Origin: an uncultured bacterium
GTDB taxonomy: Bacteria; Cyanobacteriota; Vampirovibrionia; Gastranaerophilales; Gastranaerophilaceae
DNA length: 64,000 bases
NCBI GenBank assembly: GCA_900547155.1
Contig: URFH01000001.1
Location: 62,001-126,000, forward strand
Direction: 5' to 3'
Shown here: positions 44,454 through 51,741 of the stretch, piece by piece
Layout of the letters: every line of letters begins with the position of its first letter
Numbering within the stretch: the first letter of the stretch is position 1
The notes under the pieces: generated by a model
The model's database searches: none
The model's input: the letters and a program-made list of their open reading frames with translations, nothing else
What the model was told of the DNA's origin: nothing
Made by a program: the position numbers and the translations under genes

Positions 44454-44593
44454 AACATTCCTCTCTTTCAATATATAACCCTGACGGCATAAGAAACAGC
44501 CCGCAAAACCCCTGCATAATCTGCAAAATTTGCGCAAAAAGCGCCCGAAAAACAGATTTTGCGAACTGCCATCTTCTACCGGAAATTTTATGC

Positions 44594-45187
44594 CTAAGCT
44601 TCTTCGACTGTCGCAGCGAGTTCCGTAGCTTTTGCATGAAGCTCAATATCAAGCAGCTTTGTCTGCTTGGAAGAGCCTGTTGTGAACTCATGCTCCGTAT
44701 AAACACCGCGCCCGTCAAATGTAAACGTAGCAAAATCATCCTGCGTGCCATTGATGGGAATAGCAGTGGCTTTTGCCTTGTAAATGCAAAAATGAACATC
44801 GCCGCCATCATTGCTGGTATCCAGAATCTGCGCCTTTAATTGAAAATAATTGGGCAAATCCCCGCCGCCAAAAGTAAATTTGCCGACTTCGTCATCACCT
44901 GTGCCGGTTTTTGAATAAGAACCGCCGGTAAGCTGTGCCAGAACTTCAAGGCTCAGCTTTGCATATTCCATGTTGAACGTGATTGACTTGATTTTGTTAG
45001 AAACATCCAGAACTTTTTCATCGCCTGTAAGATTTTTCTCCTCAATTTCATAAGTCAAAGAAATCTGCCTTACACCGGGCAAATCAATCCCATCCCCGCA
45101 GGTAAATTCATCTTCCGTGTCGGTTAAAACCGGAAATAATTTTGCGTCATCAACGCCGAATAATTTTGTAACTGTTTTGAGTGCCAT
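44594..45187 (-). CDS. Major tail tube protein
   Basis: A 197-residue protein in the position expected for the tail tube gene (after the tail terminator). MALKTVTKLFGVDDAKLFPV starts it; beta-strand rich with GGSYSKTGTGDDEVGKFTFG and DVHFCIYKAKATAIPINGTQ, ATFTFDGRGVY. Length and features are those of siphophage and GTA gp9 tube proteins. A 140-base gap before the hub gene lacks a gene and has a possible AAATTTTGCGC-type structure. Confidence 0.82.
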   Translation of the reverse strand: MALKTVTKLFGVDDAKLFPVLTDTEDEFTCGDGIDLPGVRQISLTYEIEEKNLTGDEKVLDVSNKIKSITFNMEYAKLSLEVLAQLTGGSYSKTGTGDDEVGKFTFGGGDLPNYFQLKAQILDTSNDGGDVHFCIYKAKATAIPINGTQDDFATFTFDGRGVYTEHEFTTGSSKQTKLLDIELHAKATELAATVEEA

Positions 45188-45235
45188 TTTTTCCTCCTTA
45201 TTATCTGTTTAATCCTAGCGAGCTTCTCAAACTCC

Positions 45236-45604
45236 CTAATCGTAAGTAACCAGTATGTTAAAACCGTAACAATACCGCCCTCCGGTTTCTTTTTCCATAA
45301 AATATGGTTCCTTGAGTGCTTTTATATGCATAACTTTGCCATTAATGAAAGAAGCTTTTTGATAAAGGTCTTTCGGACAAAATAAATCAAATACATCAAG
45401 ACAATCCTCCCGCGCCTGCATCATATCGGAATTTTTGACAATTACCTGAATGTCATTGCGTCTTGCCAGATCACATGGCAAGCTGTCTTTAACCGCGAGA
45501 ACAAGCGCCTTGCTGTCGAGCGTACTGTCAAAATCGAATTTTATAAAATCCTCATCAAAAGCATCATTCTCAATTATAAAAGCCTTAAAATCGTCTAAAA
45601 TCAC
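45236..45604 (-). CDS. Tail terminator / minor capsid-type head-tail protein
   Basis: A 122-residue protein. Starts MILDDFKAFIIENDAFDEDF and contains LPCDLARRNDIQVIVKNSDM and CYGFNILVTYD. Length and the position between the stopper gene and the tube gene match tail terminators (GTA gp8, SPP1 gp17). No catalytic residues expected. Assignment rests on position and fold-like pattern. Confidence 0.7.
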   Translation of the reverse strand: MILDDFKAFIIENDAFDEDFIKFDFDSTLDSKALVLAVKDSLPCDLARRNDIQVIVKNSDMMQAREDCLDVFDLFCPKDLYQKASFINGKVMHIKALKEPYFMEKETGGRYCYGFNILVTYD

Positions 45605-45621
45605 TATGTTTTCCTCATTTC

Positions 45622-45927
45622 TTACTGAAAATAAACTTCATTAACAGCATTTACCCCGTCAAGCGCAAACGAAGGCGTAACCTTGACCACCGTATATCCT
45701 CTGCCGTCAAAATAGAGAATATCCGACGGTTTTAGCATTGCTTCCGTAAAAATCCTGCCGGAAACCGTCTTTTCCTGCCCGTCAAAAGCAACAACAACAG
45801 AATCCGAAAACTCTATCCTGCATTTAATCTCCTTTTCGGAAACAATCACAGGAACACCGTTGCTATCCGTGCCATCAGTTGACTTCCAAATCGCATCTTG
45901 AACCAGTAAATTAGAAAAATATCCCAT
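45622..45927 (-). CDS. Head-closure (stopper) protein
   Basis: A 101-residue protein from MGYFSNLLVQDAIW (GGGGG site before it; a longer frame would overlap the upstream gene by 34 bases). Beta-rich: CRIEFSDSVVVAFDGQEKTV followed by FDGRGYTVVKVTPSF. This is the small-barrel pattern of SPP1 gp16/GTA stopper proteins, and the gene is where such genes usually lie. Confidence 0.7.
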   Translation of the reverse strand: MGYFSNLLVQDAIWKSTDGTDSNGVPVIVSEKEIKCRIEFSDSVVVAFDGQEKTVSGRIFTEAMLKPSDILYFDGRGYTVVKVTPSFALDGVNAVNEVYFQ

Positions 45928-45965
45928 AAACACCCCCTTTCTTCTAACAAACCGGCAAAAACAGG

Positions 45966-46412
45966 CTAACCTCCGAAGTTGTAGCCTTTCTTGACCCACT
46001 TTTTCACCAAATATAAAGCTTCAGCAGAAAATAGCTGCGAATCCTCTTGATTTAGCGAAGAATCCCCGTAAGTAATTGAACCTGAACCAAGCGAAATTGA
46101 GGTAATACCGGCTTTTTTGTTCTCATCATGAACACTTCCCGTATTTTGCGCAACAGCAATAGCCTCCTCGCACACAGCGTCCTTGATATCCTGAGGAGTA
46201 TCGTAATTTCTCGGGAATTCCATAGGCTGGCTTTCCTCAGCTTTCTCTCCAACAAAATCAAACCTGTTGATTTTTCGGCTGGCTGTAATCAACAACTGCT
46301 CCTGCTCATCTTCGCCCAGCTCGAACCATTTTTGCGAGCCATAGCGTTCCTGAAAGTACAAAAGCGCGTCCTCCATACTTATCAGAGAATTTTTATATAA
46401 TTCAATAGTCAT
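45966..46412 (-). CDS. Head-tail adaptor (DnaT-like/gp15 fold)
   Basis: A 148-residue helical protein. The pattern SMEDALLYFQERYGSQKWFE followed by LLITASRKINRFDFVGEKAE and RNYDTPQDIKDAVCEEAIAV matches the adaptor family (often named 'DnaT-like ssDNA-binding' in databases). It precedes the stopper gene. A terminator lies between it and the capsid gene. Confidence 0.8.
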   Translation of the reverse strand: MTIELYKNSLISMEDALLYFQERYGSQKWFELGEDEQEQLLITASRKINRFDFVGEKAEESQPMEFPRNYDTPQDIKDAVCEEAIAVAQNTGSVHDENKKAGITSISLGSGSITYGDSSLNQEDSQLFSAEALYLVKKWVKKGYNFGG

Positions 46413-46429
46413 CGTTAATCTCCTGTTCT

Positions 46430-46463
46430 AAAAAAAGAATCAGCGGCGCAAAACCGCTGATTC
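46430..46463 (-). terminator. Intrinsic terminator after the capsid gene
   Basis: On the minus strand GAATCAGCGG and CCGCTGATTC form a perfect 10-bp stem, followed by seven T. As in many phages it probably lowers transcription after the abundantly needed capsid gene, so that adaptor genes are expressed less. Confidence 0.9.
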
Positions 46464-46483
46464 AAAGTCATCCCCTAACAAAA

Positions 46484-47440
46484 TTAAGCAGCAGACTTGG
46501 GAACAAGTACAGCAAACGGATAACGATTTGTACCGCCTTTTCTGCTTACAGGGTTTGCAATCTGAATACCAATACGCATTACGCAGCGCAGAGCAGACAT
46601 ATCCTGTTGAGCAAGGTTGTAAGCGATTGAACCGTCAGTATTCTGGATGATAGCCTGGTCAAGCACTTTGTAAGTGATATCCTGACGAATTGAATAAACC
46701 GCTTTTGTAAAATCGCCTGCAACGAGCAAAGCTTTTGAAGTATCAAAAACTCCGCCGATTTCATCATACATAAGCGGACGTCCGACAAGGCTTACCGGTG
46801 TTTCGGAAGTCAAACCGGGGGTGTAGAGAAGCTGATTGTTTTTATCTCTAAGGTTTCTGAATTTAGCTTCAAGAGTGTTGTCAGCATAAAAACCGTTTAC
46901 TCTGAAACCGGATTTTTCGACCATCTCCATAACACCGCCTTCTCCGATAATATCGCCCGCAATGTCTTCATTTGTGCCGATTTCGACCTTAGCACCCTTA
47001 GTAATTGCTGTCGGAACAATCGCATCGGGATAAGTAGAGGGTTTGTTGGTTCCGAAGAAGATTGCCTCGTCGATTGCAAGCCCGAAAGCTTCAACAATTT
47101 GCGGTTTCAACTCATCCCAAATGCTGTAAGAAGAATCATCAAGAACCGCATCCGGAATAGGGATAATAACCGCAATTTCTTCAGCTGTGAGTGTCAATTT
47201 GTCCCATTCTGCATTGGTAGTTTTCTTCATCGCAGTATCTCCGTTGAGGAAGTAAGCATTGGGTAAAGAAGAAGCCACCGGCAGAGTTTTTTGTTTTGCG
47301 CTCATGTTGGGAAGCTGTTTAAAAAGGCTCAAAGCAGCTGATTTTCCCGGTAAATTTTTGATAATTTCCTCCGATGTTTCGGTAGGAATCAACGCTTCAG
47401 CGTTTGCACGTGTAATTAATTTTGCATCTGTTGTTGCCAT
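46484..47440 (-). CDS. HK97-fold major capsid protein
   Basis: A 318-residue capsid protein. The N-arm is short; LPGKSAALSLFKQLPNMSAK and KTLPVASSLPNAYFLNGDTA begin the fold, TAEEIAVIIPIPDAVLDDSS is the spine-helix region, and SLVGRPLMYDEIGGVFDTSK, LVAGDFTKAVYSIRQDITY the A-domain. No separate protease or delta domain is seen, so maturation may differ from HK97. Next gene upstream is a scaffold protein. Confidence 0.9.
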   Translation of the reverse strand: MATTDAKLITRANAEALIPTETSEEIIKNLPGKSAALSLFKQLPNMSAKQKTLPVASSLPNAYFLNGDTAMKKTTNAEWDKLTLTAEEIAVIIPIPDAVLDDSSYSIWDELKPQIVEAFGLAIDEAIFFGTNKPSTYPDAIVPTAITKGAKVEIGTNEDIAGDIIGEGGVMEMVEKSGFRVNGFYADNTLEAKFRNLRDKNNQLLYTPGLTSETPVSLVGRPLMYDEIGGVFDTSKALLVAGDFTKAVYSIRQDITYKVLDQAIIQNTDGSIAYNLAQQDMSALRCVMRIGIQIANPVSRKGGTNRYPFAVLVPKSAA

Positions 47441-47519
47441 GTTTTGAATTTCCTTTCTTTTGTATTTTTTGTTCTAATAATTCCGCCGGATATCATTTTT
47501 CCGGCAAATATTACTGCGG

Positions 47520-48077
47520 TCAGCCTCTCCTGAGCGCCCTGCGGATGTAATTATCCATACGCTGTGACGGTGTGAGATTTTGCGAGGTATGCGGCTTAAA
47601 ATTTCCTCCGTGCGTTTGTTTCTTGACTCCGAAAAGAAAACCGTTTTCATTCTTGTAGTTTTCAATAAACTCCTCAAAATCAGAACAATCCGCCGGAATA
47701 TCTTTCGCGACCAAATCGCTTTTCAAGCAGCCTGCATTGTCCAGAGCACGCATAATTTTAAGATTTCTGTTCGATTCTTTTAAATTATCGAGCTCTTTTT
47801 GAATAGCGTCGGCTTTCTCCTGTAAAACCGAGCGTTGGGCTGCTTCTTCCCGCGCAGATGTGCGGTATTTAGCCGATTCTTTCCTGAGTTTTTCAATCTC
47901 GCGCTTCATCCCTTTGGGAGTAGCCCCCCTCAGCAGCATATCCATCTTTTGTGATGGTGTGAGATTATTTTTTCCGCCTGCGTTCTCAGCATCCGCAGCA
48001 TTTTCTGCCGTTTTTTCCTCAACAGTATCAGACTGCTGTAAAATTTCAGCAGAAATTGTGTCCTGTGTACCAGACAT
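47520..48077 (-). CDS. Scaffold protein (GP20-like)
   Basis: A 185-residue protein with a long central coiled coil (MKREIEKLRKESAKYRTSAR, then QKELDNLKESNRNLKIMRAL), acidic N-terminus and basic C-terminus (RMDNYIRRALRRG). It sits just before the capsid gene. These are the features of phage minor structural protein GP20/scaffold. An internal repeat NLTPSQKMDM and NLTPSQRMDN occurs at both ends of the protein. Confidence 0.85.
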   Translation of the reverse strand: MSGTQDTISAEILQQSDTVEEKTAENAADAENAGGKNNLTPSQKMDMLLRGATPKGMKREIEKLRKESAKYRTSAREEAAQRSVLQEKADAIQKELDNLKESNRNLKIMRALDNAGCLKSDLVAKDIPADCSDFEEFIENYKNENGFLFGVKKQTHGGNFKPHTSQNLTPSQRMDNYIRRALRRG

Positions 48078-48147
48078 AGGAACTCCTTTCTTTTAACTAT
48101 ATGTGATAGGTGGTAGAAGATACTAAAAATTATGAATAAACGCTCAT

Positions 48148-49206
48148 CTAAGCACTACGAACCATATATCTGAGCATCCGGTCATTATTTTTTATTCCCT
48201 CAAAAGTAATCGCATTTAATAAATTTTTATTCTCAAGCAAATATTTCTGGACATCTTTTGAATCCCAGGCTTTTACATTGAAATTGTTGAAAACAACAGG
48301 AGTTCCGCCGGAATTTCGTTCATATTCAACATTTTCACCCGGACTGAGCACCCGTTCTCCGCCTTTTAGAATTGCAAGCTGCTCCGAAGTGCCGCCGAGC
48401 GAATAACCTGCATTAGGAATCAACCCGCCCGAGTGGTGTTTACTGCCCAAAAAGCTCATAAAGAAACCGGAAAGATTCCAATCAACAAAACCGTTGCCGC
48501 CATTATTGCTGTTGCCCATGATTTTCCCGAACCATTCACTTCCGGCAATTTTTTTATTCAAAGCTTCAAAAGCCATATCAGTAAACTGTTGCAGCAAATA
48601 TTTCATCAATTTGTTCGACATATTTTTCAAACTTTTGTCAAAATCGTCAAAATCCAGAAGAATTTCCTGCAAAGTATCCCCGACAATCTCCTCCATCTCA
48701 AGCCCCATTTTAATCAGTTCTTCTTTTTTGTCAGTTTCGATTTTGCTCTGGTAAAGTTCTTCAATGGATTCGATTTTTCCGTATTTTTCGCCGTCAGAAA
48801 GCGATTCGTCGTTCTGAACTTTTTGAATTTCTTCAATTTTCCACTTCGCACGCCCGAAAATGTTGCCCAAATCACTATAAACATCCGGGTTTGTCTGCGC
48901 TTCTGTGCTTTTTTGCTGCTCTTTTTTCAAAACATCGTTATATACATTGTTTTGCGCTGCTTTTTCCGCGTCAGATTTAAATTGTTCATAATAATCATTG
49001 AACGATTCTTGTATCTTTCCGAATACCTCATTTGTTCCTTCTAGATACTTTTCCATGTCCCAGATACTGCTTTTGTATTCTTCTCCGAATGTTTTTCCTA
49101 TCTCTGACAGGTCTTGCGTTGTTACGCCCAGTTCCTTGCTCAGGTCTTCCAGATTTTTTACTAGCTCTAGGTCGGCTATGTTAATTTTAGGCCTATTATA
49201 GTCCAT
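48148..49206 (-). CDS. Tape-measure protein (copy 1, 352 aa)
   Basis: The ATG of MDYNRPKINIADLEL (GGGGGAAAA before it) gives 352 residues. Helical N-terminus (LEDLSKELGVTTQDLSEIGK), coiled-coil middle, a GNGFVDWNLSGFFMSFLGSK hydrophobic part and a C-terminal domain HHSGGLIPNAGYSLGGTSEQ, GGERVLSPGENVEYERNSGG, AITFEGIKNNDRMLRYMVRS shared with copy 2. Its 5' third is almost identical in DNA to the fragment at 49811-50230. Unusually it lies among head genes, just before the scaffold gene. Confidence 0.82.
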   Translation of the reverse strand: MDYNRPKINIADLELVKNLEDLSKELGVTTQDLSEIGKTFGEEYKSSIWDMEKYLEGTNEVFGKIQESFNDYYEQFKSDAEKAAQNNVYNDVLKKEQQKSTEAQTNPDVYSDLGNIFGRAKWKIEEIQKVQNDESLSDGEKYGKIESIEELYQSKIETDKKEELIKMGLEMEEIVGDTLQEILLDFDDFDKSLKNMSNKLMKYLLQQFTDMAFEALNKKIAGSEWFGKIMGNSNNGGNGFVDWNLSGFFMSFLGSKHHSGGLIPNAGYSLGGTSEQLAILKGGERVLSPGENVEYERNSGGTPVVFNNFNVKAWDSKDVQKYLLENKNLLNAITFEGIKNNDRMLRYMVRSA

Positions 49207-49266
49207 TTTTCCCCCATTCCTAAAAACCATCTAATTCACGATGGCAACTCCTCAGCTAAAAAATAA

Positions 49267-49788
49267 TTAATAGCTTTCTAAAACTTTTTTACCATTCTCG
49301 TCATAACATTGATTACCAATCCAATGACCATATAATTCACCATTTATTTCATAAATAAATGACTCATTTTGAGAAACATACAAAATAACACCCTCTAATT
49401 TGCCTTTAGCTGAATATTTATAGGATTTTATTGGATACATCAAACTAAATATCTTAGACAAACTTTGCAAGCTTCCAGATTTATCATAAAAATAACAAAC
49501 AAGCCTATTGGACTTATAAGTTATCCCATAACTACCATCCGAAAACCACTCAATTCTTCTATCAGCCAAATCTACAATTCCATTGGTTCTATAGGACTTA
49601 TTTTCCTCAAAATTCCTATCCCGCAAATGCTCCTTAAACGAAGAAACCGGTATTTTGTACTTTACACCGTCAAAAGCCTCCTTACGCGCACTTTCCACCG
49701 TATACACAACACCGCCCTCAAGCGTCAGGCCATACGCAATCGGCATTTGAAGCAAAATTATTAAGATTATCCAAAATATCCTTTGCAT
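49267..49788 (-). CDS. Moron-like secreted protein, copy 1
   Basis: A 173-residue protein with signal peptide MQRIFWIILIILLQMPIAYG. The first 60 residues, including GGVVYTVESARKEAFDGVKY and SSFKEHLRDRNF, are identical to copy 2 (50294). The next 110 residues are related but different (DGSYGITYKSNRLVCYFYDK; then LYGHWIGNQCYDENGKKV). The shared 5' end and divergent 3' end suggest repeated exchange of the C-terminal part. A weak hairpin (CCATC with GATGG and T-run) follows it. Confidence 0.85.
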   Translation of the reverse strand: MQRIFWIILIILLQMPIAYGLTLEGGVVYTVESARKEAFDGVKYKIPVSSFKEHLRDRNFEENKSYRTNGIVDLADRRIEWFSDGSYGITYKSNRLVCYFYDKSGSLQSLSKIFSLMYPIKSYKYSAKGKLEGVILYVSQNESFIYEINGELYGHWIGNQCYDENGKKVLESY

Positions 49789-49810
49789 TTTCTCAATATA
49801 TCACAATTCT

Positions 49811-50230
49811 TCAACCCTTTCCATATACATATTTTCCGTTTATTTCGAAAAATCCAAACAAAATTTCAAAAATTCGCCCGAAAATGTTGCCCAAATCACT
49901 ATAAACATCCGGATTTGTCTGCGGTTCTGTGCTTTTTTGCTGCTCTTTTTTCAAAACATCGTTATATACATTGTTTTGCGCTGCTTTTTCCGCGTCAGAT
50001 TTAAATTGTTCATAATAATCATTGAACGATTCTTGTATCTTTCCGAATACCTCATTTGTTCCTTCTAGATACTTTTCCATGTCCCAGATACTGCTTTTGT
50101 ATTCTTCTCCGAATGTTTTTCCTATCTCTGACAGGTCTTGCGTTGTTACGCCCAGCTCCTGGCTCAGGTCTTCCAGATTTTTTACTAGCTCTAGGTCTGT
50201 TACTACATTTTGTGAATATTTTTTACCCAT
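49811..50230 (-). pseudogene. Truncated tape-measure gene (N-terminal part only)
   Basis: A 139-residue frame. Residues 10-120 (LEDLSQELGVTTQDLSEIGK through NPDVYSDLGNIFGR) are nearly the same as tape-measure copy 1; the last 20 residues (IFEILFGFFEINGKYVYGKG) come from unrelated sequence that is the upstream region of the next moron gene. It is probably the leftover of the duplication described at 48859-50866. A ribosome site (AGGAGGAAAAATG) remains, so a short protein may still be made and could act as a dominant or competing tail factor. Confidence 0.75.
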
Positions 50231-50244
50231 TTTTCCTCCTATTA

Positions 50245-50273
50245 AAAAGTCACAGTCTTAGACTGTGACTTTT
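50245..50273 (-). terminator. Intrinsic terminator after moron-like gene 2
   Basis: On the minus strand AAAGTCACAGTC and GACTGTGACTTT form a perfect stem with a TAA loop, followed by TTTTT. It isolates the moron from the truncated tape-measure gene. Confidence 0.9.
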
Positions 50274-50293
50274 CCTTATTTTTACTAATTTTT

Positions 50294-50815
50294 TTATAAG
50301 TGCCTCAAAATAAGTTGACCATTTTCATCAAAACAATCATCTCCCACCCAATGAGCTTCTAATTCTCCATTTACTTTATATATATATGCTTCATTACGAG
50401 ACACAACTAAAGTAACATTAATCAATTTACCATTTATATTATATTTATATGCTTTAGTTGGTGAAATTAAACTCGAATACACATCAAATTCCTCCAACTT
50501 ACCAGATTTATCATAAAAATAAGCAATATTTTTATTCTTATTATAAACAATACCATAACTGCCATCCGAAAACCATTCAATCTTCCTATCACCCAAATCC
50601 ACAACACCACTGGTTTTCGTCTTCTTATTTTCCTTAAAATTTCTATCCCGCAAATGCTCCTTAAACGAAGAAACCGGTATTTTGTACTTTACACCGTCAA
50701 AAGCCTCCTTACGCGCACTTTCCACCGTATACACAACACCGCCCTCAAGCGTCAGGCCATACGCAATCGGCATTTGAAGCAAAATTATTAAGATTATCCA
50801 AAATATCCTTTGCAT
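50294..50815 (-). CDS. Moron-like secreted protein, copy 2
   Basis: A 173-residue protein. Signal peptide and residues 1-60 are identical to copy 1. The remainder differs (DGSYGIVYNKNKNIAYFYDK; then LEAHWVGDDCFDENGQLILR), keeping the WFSDGSYG and YFYDKSG frames. The two central DGSYG/YFYDKSG and NGELxAHW(V/I)G motifs repeat the same beta-strand pattern, like MORN or YD repeats. Upstream 50-base sequence is conserved with copy 1 and probably holds the promoter. Confidence 0.85.
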   Translation of the reverse strand: MQRIFWIILIILLQMPIAYGLTLEGGVVYTVESARKEAFDGVKYKIPVSSFKEHLRDRNFKENKKTKTSGVVDLGDRKIEWFSDGSYGIVYNKNKNIAYFYDKSGKLEEFDVYSSLISPTKAYKYNINGKLINVTLVVSRNEAYIYKVNGELEAHWVGDDCFDENGQLILRHL

Positions 50816-50876
50816 TTTCTCAATATATCACAATTTTTCAGCACTTTCCATATACATATTTTCGTGAAAAAAATTG

Positions 50877-51052
50877 TCATGCTGAACTTGTTTCAAAATC
50901 GCAAGATTGAAGCTGATGAGCACCGTTCTTGCGACCCTGAAACAAGTTCAGGGTGACGAAAATAGGCCGTCATTCCGAACTTGATTCGGAATCGCAAGAT
51001 TGAAGCCGATGAGCACCGTTCTTGCAACCCTGAAACAAGTTCAGGGTGTCAT
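50877..51052. repeat. REP-like palindromes inside the phage-like block
   Basis: Four related palindromes: CATGCTGAACTTGTTTCA, ACCCTGAAACAAGTTCAGGG, CATTCCGAACTTGATTCGG and a second ACCCTGAAACAAGTTCAGGG. Two copies of GATGAGCACCGTTCTTGC lie between them. The same palindromes occur at 860-1062 outside the block, so they are chromosomal repeats that have entered it. Confidence 0.8.
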
Positions 51053-51064
51053 TATAAACGTTTC

Positions 51065-51101
51065 AAAGAAAAAGGAGATAAGCCACCAAAAACTTATCTC
51101 C
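51065..51101 (-). terminator. Intrinsic terminator after tail chaperone copy 1
   Basis: On the minus strand GGAGATAAG and CTTATCTCC form a perfect 9-bp stem, with TTTTTCTTT after it. It closes the terS-to-chaperone unit. Confidence 0.8.
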
Positions 51102-51142
51102 TGAAAGAAATTGCATAGAAAGAAGTAATATATGAAAGATAT

Positions 51143-51378
51143 TTATCTTATGCTGCTTGCAATCCGGCTGAGACTTTTTATTGCCTCAGCCCCCACAAGC
51201 GGTTTTTGAGCAGCCGGTGAAGCAGAATTGATTTTTGACTGCAAATCAAGATAAGTGTAATACACAGCATAGAGTTTTCTCGGAGTTGCAGCCCAGAATT
51301 CCGAATCCGACCATCCGAGAACCTTCCTCGCAACCGTGTAATCTTCAACCCAGCTAAAAGTTTCCTGCTCTATTTCTC
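51143..51378 (-). CDS. Tail assembly chaperone, frameshift extension (copy 1)
   Basis: After the A-tract at 51379-51387 the -1 frame reads REIEQETFSWVEDYTVARKV and LGWSDSEFWAATPRKLYAVY up to SLSRIASSIR, aligning with the copy 2 extension (LGWSDEEFFAATPRKYYAHY). No start codon of its own. The fused product is exactly 199 residues, the same length as in copy 2. Confidence 0.8.
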
Positions 51379-51741
51379 TTTTTTTTTAGAAGTTCCTTTA
51401 ATTCGTGTTTTTTCAAGAATCTCCGGAGGCAAAAGAGGCAGCAGGAATGCAGCCACAGCATATTCTTTCATCTTTAGCCACAAACCCGGATATTCTTTGA
51501 TTTTTGCCAGAACCTCCTGAATTTCTTCCGCACTGTGATGTTTTAACATCCCGCAGCCAAGAATAGCAAGAGATTTTTTCAAACTAATCCCCTCATTTGA
51601 CGTCATTCCGGCATAAAGCTGATAAACGCCGCACCCTGTTTCGTCCTCCAGCTCCGAATACGCATTGAAATCATATTCAAAACAGTATTCCTTGCCCTCC
51701 AGCTTAACCTTTTGCACACTATTTTTCAAATCCGCTTTCAT
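51370..51741 (-). CDS. Tail assembly chaperone, first frame (copy 1)
   Basis: A 123-residue protein from MKADLKNSVQKVKLEGKEYC with GGAGAGG just before the ATG. Core DETGCGVYQLYAGMTSNEGI, SLKKSLAILGCGMLKHHSAEE, and basic end KGTSKKKEK parallel copy 2. It overlaps the portal gene by 23 bases. It lies between portal and scaffold genes, an unusual place for a tail gene. Confidence 0.8.
   Translation of the reverse strand: MKADLKNSVQKVKLEGKEYCFEYDFNAYSELEDETGCGVYQLYAGMTSNEGISLKKSLAILGCGMLKHHSAEEIQEVLAKIKEYPGLWLKMKEYAVAAFLLPLLPPEILEKTRIKGTSKKKEK
51379..51387 (-). other. Programmed -1 frameshift A-tract (copy 1)
   Basis: Coding strand TCT AAA AAA AAA GAG holds A-AAA-AAA followed by G. Sliding back one base continues into the long second frame. 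Conservation of nine A at the same place in both diverged chaperone copies supports function. Confidence 0.8.

Larger units (their letters stand above)
48859..50866. repeat. About 1-kb tandem duplication with diverged inserts
   Basis: Two copies in direct order, about 1.02 kb apart: the tape-measure 5' end (48860-49180 and 49880-50200, about 320 bases nearly identical) and the first half of the moron gene with its upstream region (about 49605-49840 and 50630-50866, about 185-230 bases identical). The stretch between these blocks (moron 3' half and spacer) has diverged strongly, so identical blocks flank different inserts. Confidence 0.85.

Noticed and set aside
48433..49044. Plus-strand frame of about 200 codons opposite tape-measure copy 1
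   Set aside because: Antisense to the tape-measure gene, phenylalanine-rich as expected when A-rich helical code is read backwards.
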